Below are positions 25,245-34,326 of a DNA stretch of 64,000 nucleotides, piece after piece (the stretch's first letter is position 1; each line of letters starts with the position of its first letter). This stretch comes from Aequorivita sublithincola DSM 14238 (lineage in GTDB: Bacteria; Bacteroidota; Bacteroidia; Flavobacteriales; Flavobacteriaceae): assembly GCF_000265385.1 (NCBI RefSeq), contig NC_018013.1, positions 1,267,001 to 1,331,000 of the forward strand, read 5' to 3'. The position numbers were made by a program, and so were the translations under genes. The notes beneath the pieces were generated by a model. That model did not search any database, was not told the origin of the DNA, and saw only the letters and a list, made by a program, of their open reading frames with translations.

Positions 25245-26370
25245 GATTCAAATTCTTGATAAATTTTACTATTCTGGCCGTTGCTTTTCCGTCTCCATAC
25301 GGATTATGCAACTGAGTCATTTTTTTATAATATGCTGAATCGTCAAGAAATTTTTGCGTCTCAACAATTATTTTTTCAGTATCTGTACCTACCAATAAAA
25401 CAGTGCCTTCTTCAACAGCTTCAGGTCTTTCGGTAGTTTCGCGAGTTACCAATACTGGTTTTCCTAAACTTGGTGCTTCTTCTTGTATTCCGCCGCTGTC
25501 GGTTATGATTAGGAATGATTTTTCCATCAACCAAATAAAAGCTGGATAGGCAAGTGGCTCGGTTAAAATTATATTTGAAATTCCCGAAAGCAGCTCGTGT
25601 ACGGGTTTTAAAACGTTAGGATTTAAATGTACAGGATAGATTATCTGTACACTAGGATTTTTTTCAGCAATGCTTTTTAATGCTGAACAGATTTTTATCA
25701 AGCCTTCGCCATGGTTTTCCCTTCTGTGACCAGTAACTAAGATTATTTCATTCTGAAAATCTAAAACTGTCTTTAGTTTCTCAATCTCTTCATCTTTGAA
25801 ATTTTCAGAATTCACTTTTTCGATTCCGTAAAGAAGGGCATCAATAACAGTGTTTCCAGTTACCAAAATGTTTTCTTCGGAAATGTTTTCGGCCAAAAGA
25901 TTATTGTTGGAAAGGTTGGTAGGAGCGAAGTGATAGTCCGCAATTTTACCAGTAAGCTGTCTATTGAATTCCTCCGGAAAAGGATATTGACGGTCAAAAG
26001 TACGAAGTCCAGCTTCCACGTGACAGATTTTAGCGCCGCTGTAAAAAGCTGCAATTCCAACTGCCATGGATGTTGTTGTATCACCGTGAACGTAAACGAA
26101 ATCGGGTTTCACTTCATCTAAAACCGGTTTCATATTTTCAATGATTGTGGCGGTAAGACTATAGAGATTTTGATTTGGCCGCATTAAATTTAGATCGTAA
26201 TCTGGTACGATTTCGAAAAAATCCAACACTTGATCCAGCATTTCACGATGTTGGGCGGTTACGCAAACTTTGGTTTCAAAAGTATCGTTTCTCAAAAATT
26301 CGCGCACTAAGGGCGCCATTTTTATAGCTTCAGGTCTTGTTCCAAAGACAATGAGGTTTTTTTTCTTCAT
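25234..26370 (-). CDS. wecB: UDP-N-acetylglucosamine 2-epimerase (non-hydrolysing)
   Basis: WecB interconverts UDP-GlcNAc and UDP-ManNAc. The 378-residue protein has VFGTRPEAIKMAPLV (8-22), HGDTTTSMAVG, CHVEAGLRTFD, TGHRRENHG and DSGGIQEEAPSLGKPVLV, all standard for the non-hydrolysing GT-B-fold epimerase. Length is normal. It lies five bases after the Wzz-like gene and overlaps wecC, giving a coherent UDP-ManNAcA module. Confidence 0.95.
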   Translation of the reverse strand: MKKKNLIVFGTRPEAIKMAPLVREFLRNDTFETKVCVTAQHREMLDQVLDFFEIVPDYDLNLMRPNQNLYSLTATIIENMKPVLDEVKPDFVYVHGDTTTSMAVGIAAFYSGAKICHVEAGLRTFDRQYPFPEEFNRQLTGKIADYHFAPTNLSNNNLLAENISEENILVTGNTVIDALLYGIEKVNSENFKDEEIEKLKTVLDFQNEIILVTGHRRENHGEGLIKICSALKSIAEKNPSVQIIYPVHLNPNVLKPVHELLSGISNIILTEPLAYPAFIWLMEKSFLIITDSGGIQEEAPSLGKPVLVTRETTERPEAVEEGTVLLVGTDTEKIIVETQKFLDDSAYYKKMTQLHNPYGDGKATARIVKFIKNLNHGA

Positions 26371-26375
26371 AATGT

Positions 26376-27344
26376 CTATCTCGCATTCGTTTCAGCAATA
26401 TGCTTCATCTTTTTATAAATATACCTTAGAAAGAAAAATCCCGAAAAAAGTAATACTAGAAGTAAAGGGTATTTTAATTTATTGCTAACCCTAAATATTG
26501 ATACTTCAGAAATATTGTAATTTATAGAAGCCACTTTGATAATATTTTGTTCATCAATCTTTTGCATATTCAACCTGAGCAAACTGTACATCATTCTTTC
26601 CTTAGATTCTATTACATCGTTAAGTTGGCTATTATCACTAACTAAAACAGAGGGTGTATTTGTGTTAGTTCTCTGTCCGGATGCGCTCAAAATCGAATCA
26701 ATCTTTATTATTGTCTTTTCCGTATTTGCAATTCGAAACTCTGTGTTTTTACGGCCTTCGCCCATATAATCATTAAAATGAGGACTATCATTTAAGAAAT
26801 CCATAAGATTATTAACTATCTCTTTTGAAGAATCTTTTCCTTCAATTTTAATGTATAAGTGATGGTATTTGTAATATTGAAAATTTTGGGGATCTATTAA
26901 AAATTTTGGGATATCCTGTTTGTCTGTAAGGATTTTAAATAGTTCAACACGTGTGGGACTACTTGTAGCGTAGGAGAATATATCAATAATAGGCTCAGCT
27001 TCTATTTTTTTCAAATTTTTAAATTCCCGCCCCAATATAGTTTTAAGAAAAAGACTATCATTGTTCTTAAGCTTTGCCGAAAGTTCATCAATTCTATCAT
27101 AAAAGTATTGTGTACTTTCAAAATTTGGAATAACTATCAATTCGTTATTGTAGATCTCCGTTTTGTTTTTATCCACAAAGTAACCCAATACAACTCCAAC
27201 GATTATCAAAATCAGAAATATTAGGAAATACTTCATAAAAAAAGCTATAATCATAAAAAGAAGCCTTACAAAGGATCTGAAAAGACCTGAAATCTTCCCG
27301 AAAAGATACCCTAAGTCTATTTCATCTTGATTGTTCTGTGCCAT
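26376..27344 (-). CDS. Wzz-like polysaccharide chain-length determinant protein
   Basis: A 322-residue inner-membrane protein with two membrane helices flanking a periplasmic domain: one at about residues 38-60 (FLIFLILIIVGVVLGYFV) and one near 288-308 (KYPLLLVLLFSGFFFLRYI). This N- and C-terminal helix layout is that of Wzz/PCP1 proteins, which set polymer length with Wzy. There is no C-terminal tyrosine-kinase domain, so it is not a Wzc. It is the first intact gene of the operon; a broken gene lies 15 bases upstream and may have belonged to the same transcript. Confidence 0.75.
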   Translation of the reverse strand: MAQNNQDEIDLGYLFGKISGLFRSFVRLLFMIIAFFMKYFLIFLILIIVGVVLGYFVDKNKTEIYNNELIVIPNFESTQYFYDRIDELSAKLKNNDSLFLKTILGREFKNLKKIEAEPIIDIFSYATSSPTRVELFKILTDKQDIPKFLIDPQNFQYYKYHHLYIKIEGKDSSKEIVNNLMDFLNDSPHFNDYMGEGRKNTEFRIANTEKTIIKIDSILSASGQRTNTNTPSVLVSDNSQLNDVIESKERMMYSLLRLNMQKIDEQNIIKVASINYNISEVSIFRVSNKLKYPLLLVLLFSGFFFLRYIYKKMKHIAETNAR

Positions 27345-27359
27345 AATAAATGCTATTGA

Positions 27360-27988
27360 TTAATTGATATAGTTAAATACTGACTGATAACTTTCATTCC
27401 TGCCTCTAATTGAAACCATAAACGTTCTTTCATCTTTTGAATTGTCCAAAAAACTAAGTTCCATCGGCGCGGCAAAAGTACGGTAATGGTTTGTTTTTGC
27501 AAGACTTGCCTCTTTTAATTTTTCTGATCGACTTTCTTTATGTTTAGCTAAACACAAAAAGACGGTTTCGTTGCTATTTTTACATTGAAAAACGCGTTGT
27601 TTGGCATAACTTTTCAGCAAAATAAAATTTTTAATGTTTAGGTTTTCTTTTGAAATAAAGACAAATTCAAGATCTGGAAAACTGGCAGACACATTGTTTA
27701 TGCATCTTCTCAATTGTCCATTAACACTTTGATTCGAAAATTTTTCCATGAAATTGCTTCCCTGACACTGGGAAATTGTAAATCATTTTCTGAATTTATA
27801 AATTCTTCCTTTTGAAGATACCAATGCAACGCTAAGGTTGCGTCCCTATAGATTATTCCACTTTCTAAAGTCCAGTGGAAATTATTTTGAAAAAGCGGCG
27901 AATCAATTATTGAAATTTTAAAAGAAACCGTATTCAAATTTCCCAGATTTTCTCGATAAATAAGATTATCTATAACAAATATTTCTTC
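27360..27988 (-). pseudogene. Broken gene upstream of the wec operon, unrecognised
   Basis: Two overlapping minus-strand frames together cover this stretch. The 5' frame (27988-27710) opens directly after a stop and has no ATG, only a TTG at 27937; it contains LESGIIYRDATLALHWYLQ. The 3' frame (open from 27785, ATG at 27749, stop at 27360) contains NVSASFPDLEFVFISKE and ends SVFNYIN. They overlap between 27710 and 27785, which suggests one gene carrying a frameshift there and lacking its 5' end. I do not recognise either part. They could instead be two small genes, but the lack of a start and the tight fit to the wec operon argue for decay. Confidence 0.4.
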
Positions 27989-28073
27989 TTAAGAAATTTA
28001 AAGAAGCAGCTTAAATAATTAAAATTTTTGAAGTCTTAATAATTTACCATCAAGACTTTAATCTCTTTTAAAA

Positions 28074-29774
28074 TTATTTTTTAGGCACATCTAAAATCTG
28101 ATTTAACATCTTTTCGGTAATTAAATAGGTTGGTTTTACGCCAGTTGTTCCCAAACCACCCGAGGCTAAAGTGCTTCCTGTTTCCAAAGGATTATCTGAT
28201 GCGTAATAAGCATAACGAACCTTTACTTTTGGGCTTATGCTTCTGCGTATTTTTGCCGCTGCCTGAATTGCTTTTTGATAATGCGCACCTTCCATTTCAA
28301 GGCCAATTACATTCCACGTAGAATTGTGGAAAAACTTAAGCACATCTCTATTTTGAAGTGAAGTTCCCAAAACTGAAATCATAGTCCCTTTAAAAACTTT
28401 TACATCATCGTCTTTAAATAACGATTTATCCATTTGATTCTTGAAAGGATAATTGTCTGCCGTCCCTTCAAAAACGTGGGCTGACGGAATCATAATATCT
28501 CCTTTACCACCTTCCAAAATTCCCGCTTTCCCCATAATGGAAACTGAAGCCACGTTCAAGAAATGACGCGTTTTTTCAGCATCTATAAAGGGTTTTAAAA
28601 GCTCATCCATAGTTTCATAAGCCTGTTCGCCGAAAGCGTAGTCCATTACAACGATTACTGGTTTTTTGGAATCCTCCAAACCATTTAATCCTTCAATATA
28701 AGAGCTTTTCTTAATTTTGGCAGTATCAATTATCTGAATGTCAATATTGGTTCCACTTTGGTCTTCAATAAAAATCATCCCTTCAGCTAAAGCTATTGTT
28801 GTAACCTTTTCACGCATTTTCATATTCATTGGACTACTTAAGGCTTCAAAAACTTCCATAGGTTTTTTCTTTGAAAAATCTGCTGGAAGTGCTTTTGGAC
28901 CGTAAAGACTATTCATTACACTGTGCATATTAGCACTAATAATGTGTATTGGACGCTTTAACAAACCCATTTTCTGTAAAGTATGTTTTATACTAAAAGC
29001 CCATTGCTCTCCGTGAATATGGTGACCCAATCGCTCTCGCAACACCGGACTAAAAGTAATAATGCGTTTGTTGTCTCCCACCATTTCATCTATGGCTAGT
29101 TTACCAAGAAAATAGATAATATTGAAAAACCTGTTTTCATCTTTTTCACTAGCGAAATAAGGATATACGCTTTTTACCTCTTCAAATGTTCTTCCAAGGA
29201 AATTTGCTGTGTGGGTAAGTGTAATTTCTTTTTCCTCTTGTGTTAGCTTGCCTTTTTTAAGTACGGCTTGTTCCAGTTTTTTCCAGTCGCGGATTACTTC
29301 ACCATTCTCGTTGATGAGAATTTGTCTCATAATCTTATGCGATTCAATAAATAGAAAGGTTAAATGCGTAAGGATATCATAGATTTCAGATCGACCACGA
29401 GTGATTTCAATATTCATCTGCTCCGAATCTATTCGATAACAATTTCTGCGACGTTTTAGTGGAATTATCGGCGCAAAATGTGAGTCTTTATAACCTTCAT
29501 CACTGGTTAGATTGATGAACCTACATTCTTCAATTCCATGAGGCAAACGATCCATAACGTAGAGCAGGCCTTGCAATTCAATTTTATCCTCTGTTATGGA
29601 ACCATAAATCTCGGGGCGCAGTGTTAACAAAGCTTCCCGAAGCGATTCGCCCGAAACTCCCATAGGTTTGTAGAACCCACGGTTAAAGAGGTGGCGCATG
29701 GTTATGTAAAGTCGCTCAATGGCTTGGGTGCTTTCTTGAGCGCGTGTTCTGGTGTGTGATCTTAATTTTGTCAT
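28074..29774 (-). CDS. DUF6909-like conserved protein, function unknown
   Basis: A 566-residue soluble protein, no signal peptide or membrane helix, opening MTKLRSHTRTRAQESTQAIE. It resembles a Bacteroidota-specific family annotated as DUF6909. The C-terminal third (for example IVVMDYAFGEQAYE, VIGLEMEGAHYQKAIQ) has a hint of a nucleoside phosphorylase-like fold in the GLEMEGA segment, a weak observation only. I chose the ATG at 29774; a start at 29792 would lie upstream of a TATCTTTG -7 element at 29781-29788, making the message nearly leaderless. It is not coupled to its neighbours. Confidence 0.65.
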   Translation of the reverse strand: MTKLRSHTRTRAQESTQAIERLYITMRHLFNRGFYKPMGVSGESLREALLTLRPEIYGSITEDKIELQGLLYVMDRLPHGIEECRFINLTSDEGYKDSHFAPIIPLKRRRNCYRIDSEQMNIEITRGRSEIYDILTHLTFLFIESHKIMRQILINENGEVIRDWKKLEQAVLKKGKLTQEEKEITLTHTANFLGRTFEEVKSVYPYFASEKDENRFFNIIYFLGKLAIDEMVGDNKRIITFSPVLRERLGHHIHGEQWAFSIKHTLQKMGLLKRPIHIISANMHSVMNSLYGPKALPADFSKKKPMEVFEALSSPMNMKMREKVTTIALAEGMIFIEDQSGTNIDIQIIDTAKIKKSSYIEGLNGLEDSKKPVIVVMDYAFGEQAYETMDELLKPFIDAEKTRHFLNVASVSIMGKAGILEGGKGDIMIPSAHVFEGTADNYPFKNQMDKSLFKDDDVKVFKGTMISVLGTSLQNRDVLKFFHNSTWNVIGLEMEGAHYQKAIQAAAKIRRSISPKVKVRYAYYASDNPLETGSTLASGGLGTTGVKPTYLITEKMLNQILDVPKK

Positions 29775-29780
29775 TAAATG

Positions 29781-29788
29781 CAAAGATA
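29781..29788 (-). promoter_or_regulatory. TAnnTTTG -7 element next to the DUF6909-like start
   Basis: Minus-strand TATCTTTG ending six bases before the ATG at 29774, so transcription would start at or beside the start codon. Confidence 0.4.
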
Positions 29789-29960
29789 ACACTAATTTTA
29801 TGTTTGAATTCTAGTCATATTCGGATAACACATAAGACCGCTTCAGCTTCACTATTGATTTAGATTTGGATTGATTTTGACGGTTTGAATCACGACCGCT
29901 TCGCTACACGAATCATGACAAATTTGGATTCATTTGAAGACCAACAATATTTAACAAAGT

Positions 29961-31451
29961 TTAAATTTTAACCAAAGCATCAGCTATTTTGCGGTCGTTG
30001 GAAAGGCGAGGTACTTTGTTTTGACCGCCTAATTTTCCCTGAGATTTCATAAATTCTTGAAAACTGTTCTTTTTAAGGGAAATGATTTTCAAGGGTTGAA
30101 GCACTTTTCCAACAATTAAATCCAAATAATATGAGTTTTGACGCTGCATTTCGGAATCTAAATACTCAGCGACTTTTTGAAGGTTTTCGGGAGTATTATC
30201 AAATTCTACGAGCCATTCGTGATACGGTAATTCTCCTTCGGAAGTAGTAATTTGTGGCGCAACGGTGAATTCAGTAATTGAAAAATTGAATGCTGAAATG
30301 GCTTTGTGCATCGCTTCTTCCACTTCTTTACCAATAACGTGCTCGCCAAAGGCTGAAATGAAATGTTTAATTCTTCCAGAAACAATAACACGATAGGGTT
30401 TTGTTGAAATAAACTGCACGGTATCCCCTAGATTATAGGCCCAAAGTCCTGCGTTTGTTGAAATAAGCATTACATAATTTACTTCCGTTTTAACTTCGCC
30501 AATGGTCAATCGTTTTGGATTTTCATCAAAAAAAGTGGTGGCTTCAATAAATTCGTAAAATATTCCCGAATTTAAAAGCAGCAACATACCCTTCTCTTTT
30601 TGACTATCCTGAAAAGCGAAAAAGCCTTCACTCGCAGGAAAAAGTTCGATGCTATCAACTTTTCTTCCTATTAAATTTTCAAATTTGGCGCGATAGGGTT
30701 CAAAATTTACACCACCATAAATAAAGAGATTGAAGTTTTTGAAAAGATCGCCAACCTTATGTCCAGTACTTTTCTGAAGTTTTTCAAAATACATCTGTAC
30801 CCACGACGGAATGCCGCTGATAACAGTCATATCTTGGTTTTTGGTTTCTTCAACAATGGCATCTACTTTGGTTTCCCAATCTTCAATACAATTAGTTTCC
30901 AAACTCGGTAAACGATTTTTTTGAAGATATGCTGGAACGTAATGCGCCACAATTCCTGAAAGCCTCCCTGTTTTAATGCCGTTTTTTTCTTGCATTTCAG
31001 GGCTTCCTTGTAGAAAAATCATTTTGCCATCCACGAAAGCTGCATTTCCAGTTTCGTTTATGTAGCATAAAATGGCGTTCCGAGCCGCTTCAATGTGATA
31101 TGGCATAGATTCTTTGGTAAGCGGAATGAATTTAGCCCCAGAAGTAGTGCCCGAAGTTTTAGCGAAATATAGGGGTTTTCCAGGCCAAAGTATATCTTTT
31201 TCACCCGAAACCATACGATCAACATAGGGTTTTAGTTCTTCGTAATCCCGAACAGGAACTTGCTTTGCAAAATTTTCAAAAGAAGAAATATTTTCAAAAT
31301 CGTGATCTTTTCCGAAGACGGTGTTTTTCGCTTCAGAAATTAATTGTTTAAAAACTTTTTGCTGCGTTTCAATAGGATTATTGGCCCATTTTTGAATTCG
31401 GAGGACAACTATTTTGGCAAAAATTTTAGCGGAAACAGATTTTAAGGACAT
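29961..31451 (-). CDS. GH3-family adenylate-forming protein
   Basis: A 496-residue member of the GH3 auxin-responsive family, acyl-adenylate-forming enzymes that in plants link amino acids to small acids. The nucleotide-binding loop FAKTSGTTSGAKFIPLT lies near residue 95, with ELFPASEGFFAFQD in the middle and YNLGDTVQFIST later, all expected for the ANL fold. GH3 homologues are widespread in Bacteroidota, where the substrate is unknown. The gene starts six bases after the M23 peptidase gene, an arrangement common in flavobacteria, suggesting one transcript. Confidence 0.88.
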   Translation of the reverse strand: MSLKSVSAKIFAKIVVLRIQKWANNPIETQQKVFKQLISEAKNTVFGKDHDFENISSFENFAKQVPVRDYEELKPYVDRMVSGEKDILWPGKPLYFAKTSGTTSGAKFIPLTKESMPYHIEAARNAILCYINETGNAAFVDGKMIFLQGSPEMQEKNGIKTGRLSGIVAHYVPAYLQKNRLPSLETNCIEDWETKVDAIVEETKNQDMTVISGIPSWVQMYFEKLQKSTGHKVGDLFKNFNLFIYGGVNFEPYRAKFENLIGRKVDSIELFPASEGFFAFQDSQKEKGMLLLLNSGIFYEFIEATTFFDENPKRLTIGEVKTEVNYVMLISTNAGLWAYNLGDTVQFISTKPYRVIVSGRIKHFISAFGEHVIGKEVEEAMHKAISAFNFSITEFTVAPQITTSEGELPYHEWLVEFDNTPENLQKVAEYLDSEMQRQNSYYLDLIVGKVLQPLKIISLKKNSFQEFMKSQGKLGGQNKVPRLSNDRKIADALVKI

Positions 31452-31457
31452 AGGCTA

Positions 31458-32321
31458 TCAATCAAAATCTATGAAACTTGTTGGGTTTACGGGGTAACCA
31501 TCGCGCCACAATTCAAAATGTAGGTGTGGACCGGTTGTGAGTTCGCCAGTGTTACCCACGGTGGCAATCACTTCACCAGCTTTTACAATTTCACCTTGTT
31601 CTTTGGTGAGCATGGCGTTGTGTTTATACACGGAAATTAAGCTATTGTTGTGTTTCAGAATGATTACATAGCCCGTGGAAACAGTCCATTCCGCAAAAAT
31701 TACAGTTCCATCTGCAACTGCTTTTACAGGAGAATCCCTTGCCGCTACAATATCAACGGCGTAATGTTTTGTTTTGGAATTATAGGGTTCTGAGATAGTA
31801 CCTTTTAAGGGTGCAAATAAAGTATATTCCTGCGCTTGTGGAGCAATAAGTGGGTTGTATTTATCTTCTTTTGCCACTTGATCTCTCAAAAGTGAATCCT
31901 TTCTTGAGGTTCGTATCAAAACAGATGGATCTGATTTCGCCACTTCAATGATTGAATCTTTGTTGAAATTAACAGTTTTTACATCGCCAGTCAATACTTT
32001 TTTAATGGAAGCGAGGTATTGCTCATTTACATCTAGAATCTGTTGGAGAGAGTCTGTTTTATAGGTTAGTTGTGTCGCTTTCTTCTTTAAAGTAGAAGAA
32101 GAATAGCCAGGAATGTATTCACGAAGTGGCGTAAAAGCTATAATAAAAGTAGTTGTCAGAATTAAAAACAGGGCAAAAAGCGTACTAAAAACAAAGACAT
32201 TCAGTCTGTTCAGCTTAAATGAGAAACGTTCTTCAAAGGTTTCTTCATTAAGAATTACCATTCGGTATTTGTGCAATAACTTCCTTTTGAACCGTTTGGT
32301 GCCTTTTTCTTTCTTTGACAT
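31458..32321 (-). CDS. M23 family metallopeptidase (LytM-type, membrane-anchored)
   Basis: A 287-residue protein with a basic N-terminus, one membrane helix at about residues 42-65, a periplasmic coiled-coil linker, and a C-terminal LytM domain. The zinc-site motifs H-x3-D (KHYAVDIVAARDSP) and HLHFELW are intact, so it may cut peptidoglycan cross-links rather than being a degenerate EnvC-type activator. The ATG at 32321 is preferred over an upstream TTG at 32330. A likely -7 element lies at 32341-32348, back to back with the tatA promoter. Confidence 0.9.
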   Translation of the reverse strand: MSKKEKGTKRFKRKLLHKYRMVILNEETFEERFSFKLNRLNVFVFSTLFALFLILTTTFIIAFTPLREYIPGYSSSTLKKKATQLTYKTDSLQQILDVNEQYLASIKKVLTGDVKTVNFNKDSIIEVAKSDPSVLIRTSRKDSLLRDQVAKEDKYNPLIAPQAQEYTLFAPLKGTISEPYNSKTKHYAVDIVAARDSPVKAVADGTVIFAEWTVSTGYVIILKHNNSLISVYKHNAMLTKEQGEIVKAGEVIATVGNTGELTTGPHLHFELWRDGYPVNPTSFIDFD

Positions 32322-32340
32322 ACGTTGCAATTACTTTTTA

Positions 32341-32348
32341 CAAATATA
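32341..32348 (-). promoter_or_regulatory. TAnnTTTG -7 element for the M23-GH3 operon
   Basis: Minus-strand TATATTTG, 19 bases before the ATG at 32321. Confidence 0.5.
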
Positions 32349-32411
32349 AAATAAACTAGAGCTAAAGATGCTAAAGTTATCCTCAAAACGTTGTATCTAA
32401 ACAATTCTTGT

Positions 32412-32419
32412 TACATTTG
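32412..32419 (+). promoter_or_regulatory. TAnnTTTG -7 element for tatA, with upstream TTG
   Basis: Plus-strand TACATTTG, 21 bases before the tatA ATG. A TTG at 32391-32393 lies 18 bases upstream, fitting the -33 element of Bacteroidota promoters. Confidence 0.55.
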
Positions 32420-32440
32420 CTTAATTAAATTTTAAAAATT

Positions 32441-32641
32441 ATGAACGCATTATTTATTCCATTAGGTATGGTTGGGCCTTGGCAGATTATATTAATCGTA
32501 GTGATTGTATTATTACTGTTTGGCGGAAAGAAAATTCCGGAGCTTATGCGCGGACTGGGCAGTGGGCTTAAAGAGTTTAAGGATGCCTCCAAGGACGAAA
32601 CTACCGATATTAACGATAAAAAAATAGACGATAACAAATAG
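32441..32641 (+). CDS. tatA: Sec-independent protein translocase subunit TatA/TatE
   Basis: A 66-residue protein with one N-terminal membrane helix ([16 protein letters not shown]), the conserved [14 protein letters not shown] hinge and amphipathic helix (KEFKDA), and a charged tail. TatA forms the pore-like part of the twin-arginine translocase, which moves folded proteins across the inner membrane. It is a single gene with its own promoter and a strong terminator; tatC is not in this window. Confidence 0.93.
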   Translation: MNALFIPLGMVGPWQIILIVVIVLLLFGGKKIPELMRGLGSGLKEFKDASKDETTDINDKKIDDNK

Positions 32642-32660
32642 TTTTCGTTTAAATGTCCCA

Positions 32661-32704
32661 AAAAAAGAAAGCCTTTCATTTTAAAATGAAAGGCTTTCTT
32701 TTTT
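32661..32704. terminator. Strong bidirectional terminator after tatA
   Basis: A perfect palindrome with 22-base arms (aaaaaagaaagcctttcatt and its complement plus flanking bases) and no loop spacer, flanked by an A-tract and a T-tract. It can end transcription from both directions. Confidence 0.9.
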
Positions 32705-32805
32705 AATCTTTATAGTATTTACAACACTTGAAGAGTGTTATTTCAAATTTCAATTATAATAATACATAATTGAAAAATAATTCAGAAGACTCTTTAATCT
32801 TACAG

Positions 32806-33144
32806 TTATGGAAATTTGATAACAACATCTACTCTACATTCAGCAATTATACCATTTGCACTTTTTGCAGAAATTATGGTATAGCCAAGTTCATATCTAC
32901 AAGTTACGGCTCCAAGCTCATTAACCAAAGCAACATTTTCATCGGAACTGCTCCAGATAATGTCTTGATTTGGTGCGTTGGCCGGTTCAATCTTAACAGT
33001 TAGTTGTCTCGTTTCAAGCCTTTTTAATTCCAAATGACCCTCTTTTATAGTAATTGAGGAAACTTCAGCATTTTGATCATCTTTAGAACAGGAAATAGCT
33101 AAAAACATCAAAAAAATAGGAATAAGTAGTTTTATCTTTCTCAT
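32806..33144 (-). CDS. Small lipoprotein with a bacterial Ig-like (BIG2) domain
   Basis: A 112-residue protein with a lipoprotein signal (MRKIKLLIPIFLMFLAISCS, lipidated Cys after LAIS). The mature part resembles one BIG2 Ig-like domain: an ELKRLETRQLTVKIEPANA strand, then DIIWSSSDENVALVNELG, where W-S-S-S-D is the family hallmark. It should sit on the outer or inner membrane facing the periplasm; binding partner unknown. The ATG at 33144 gives the clean signal peptide. It is an isolated gene. Confidence 0.75.
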   Translation of the reverse strand: MRKIKLLIPIFLMFLAISCSKDDQNAEVSSITIKEGHLELKRLETRQLTVKIEPANAPNQDIIWSSSDENVALVNELGAVTCRYELGYTIISAKSANGIIAECRVDVVIKFP

Positions 33145-33327
33145 AATTTGAAATTTTAGTGTCAGCAATATGCTATACTTGCTTAATCGATAACTATAAA
33201 AATAGTTTTTTAGAAAGCAAAACCCAAGACTGATCTGTGATTTCAGATATAAAAATAGAGAATAAAATCTATCTAATACTTGATTTATAGTATTTTGACC
33301 GAAATTAAGCTAATTGAAAATATGGAG

Positions 33328-34305
33328 TTATTCTATTTTTGAAGTGCTTAAAATAGATTCCAGCTCAAACTGAAGGTCTCTTTTGGCTGCAGATGGCGCA
33401 TAAGTAAAACCTTCTAATATTAAATAGCGATTGTTTTTTTCGTCTCTAACTGCAAAATTTATAAACGGTCCGCCCATCCAGGCCCCTTTTACTTCCCAAG
33501 TACCTTTAGTTTCATAGGCAAATTTACCATCAATTTTAGTTTTGAAGAGATATGGTGCATAGGCGTCTTCGGTTATAAACTGCCCTTCATCTTCTACAGG
33601 CAGCAATTTGCTTCCTATGGAATCTCGAATTTTTATAATATCGCCAACTGCTGTGCTGTCGTTTTTAATCATTGATAAAGGAACTGTATATACAAGAATG
33701 TTTGTGGTTCCATCTTTTAGATCCTTTCGCATCCAGAAAAAACTATCTGTTGCTTTAGCTATTCTGTATGCGCTGGGAATTTGCATACTCACGCCCATCA
33801 CCTTTTTTAAAGAATCTGATTTCATTAATGAAATAGAAGTTCTTCGTTGTCTTTCCTTTAGTTCGGAAGCGTGAAATGACTCAATTATTTTTGCAGCATT
33901 TTTATTTATTAAATCTACCAATTCTTCTTCTGAAGTAGCTTTTATAACGGCTCCAGCTTGTGGTTTGGCATATTCGTCTTTGGCAACAGTTGCTTTGTTT
34001 TCGTCACTAAGAACAACGTATAAGAATAACCTATTGCTGCGCGCAAAGCCAGAAAAAGCTTCTGGAGGCATCTGGTTCATAGAAAACAAGGGCTCATCTT
34101 GTGGCAAGCCATCTGTTGGGGCGGCAAAATTATTCCGAATTGCTTCACCTACAATGCCATTCCATAAGTCATTGGGTGTTATAATCTGAAGTGAATTGAT
34201 GTTTCCAACAGAACTTGGAAGAAGCGATTTGTCTTTTATCCCACTGTCATTACAAGAAGTAAACGCAACAGCTAGCGTAAAAAAGAGAATGTATAAAGAT
34301 TTCAT
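33328..34305 (-). CDS. DUF4837 family lipoprotein
   Basis: A 325-residue protein with a lipoprotein signal ending LAVAFTSC. The body matches the DUF4837 family of Bacteroidota (NDLWNGIVGEAIRNNF, PEAFSGFARSNRLF, GAWMGGPFINFAVRDE), whose function is unknown. It begins 21 bases after the lytic transglycosylase gene, so the two are probably co-transcribed and may share an envelope role; that is inference from position. Confidence 0.85.
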   Translation of the reverse strand: MKSLYILFFTLAVAFTSCNDSGIKDKSLLPSSVGNINSLQIITPNDLWNGIVGEAIRNNFAAPTDGLPQDEPLFSMNQMPPEAFSGFARSNRLFLYVVLSDENKATVAKDEYAKPQAGAVIKATSEEELVDLINKNAAKIIESFHASELKERQRRTSISLMKSDSLKKVMGVSMQIPSAYRIAKATDSFFWMRKDLKDGTTNILVYTVPLSMIKNDSTAVGDIIKIRDSIGSKLLPVEDEGQFITEDAYAPYLFKTKIDGKFAYETKGTWEVKGAWMGGPFINFAVRDEKNNRYLILEGFTYAPSAAKRDLQFELESILSTSKIE

Positions 34306-34326
34306 TTAAAGGATGTTTTTGCGGAA

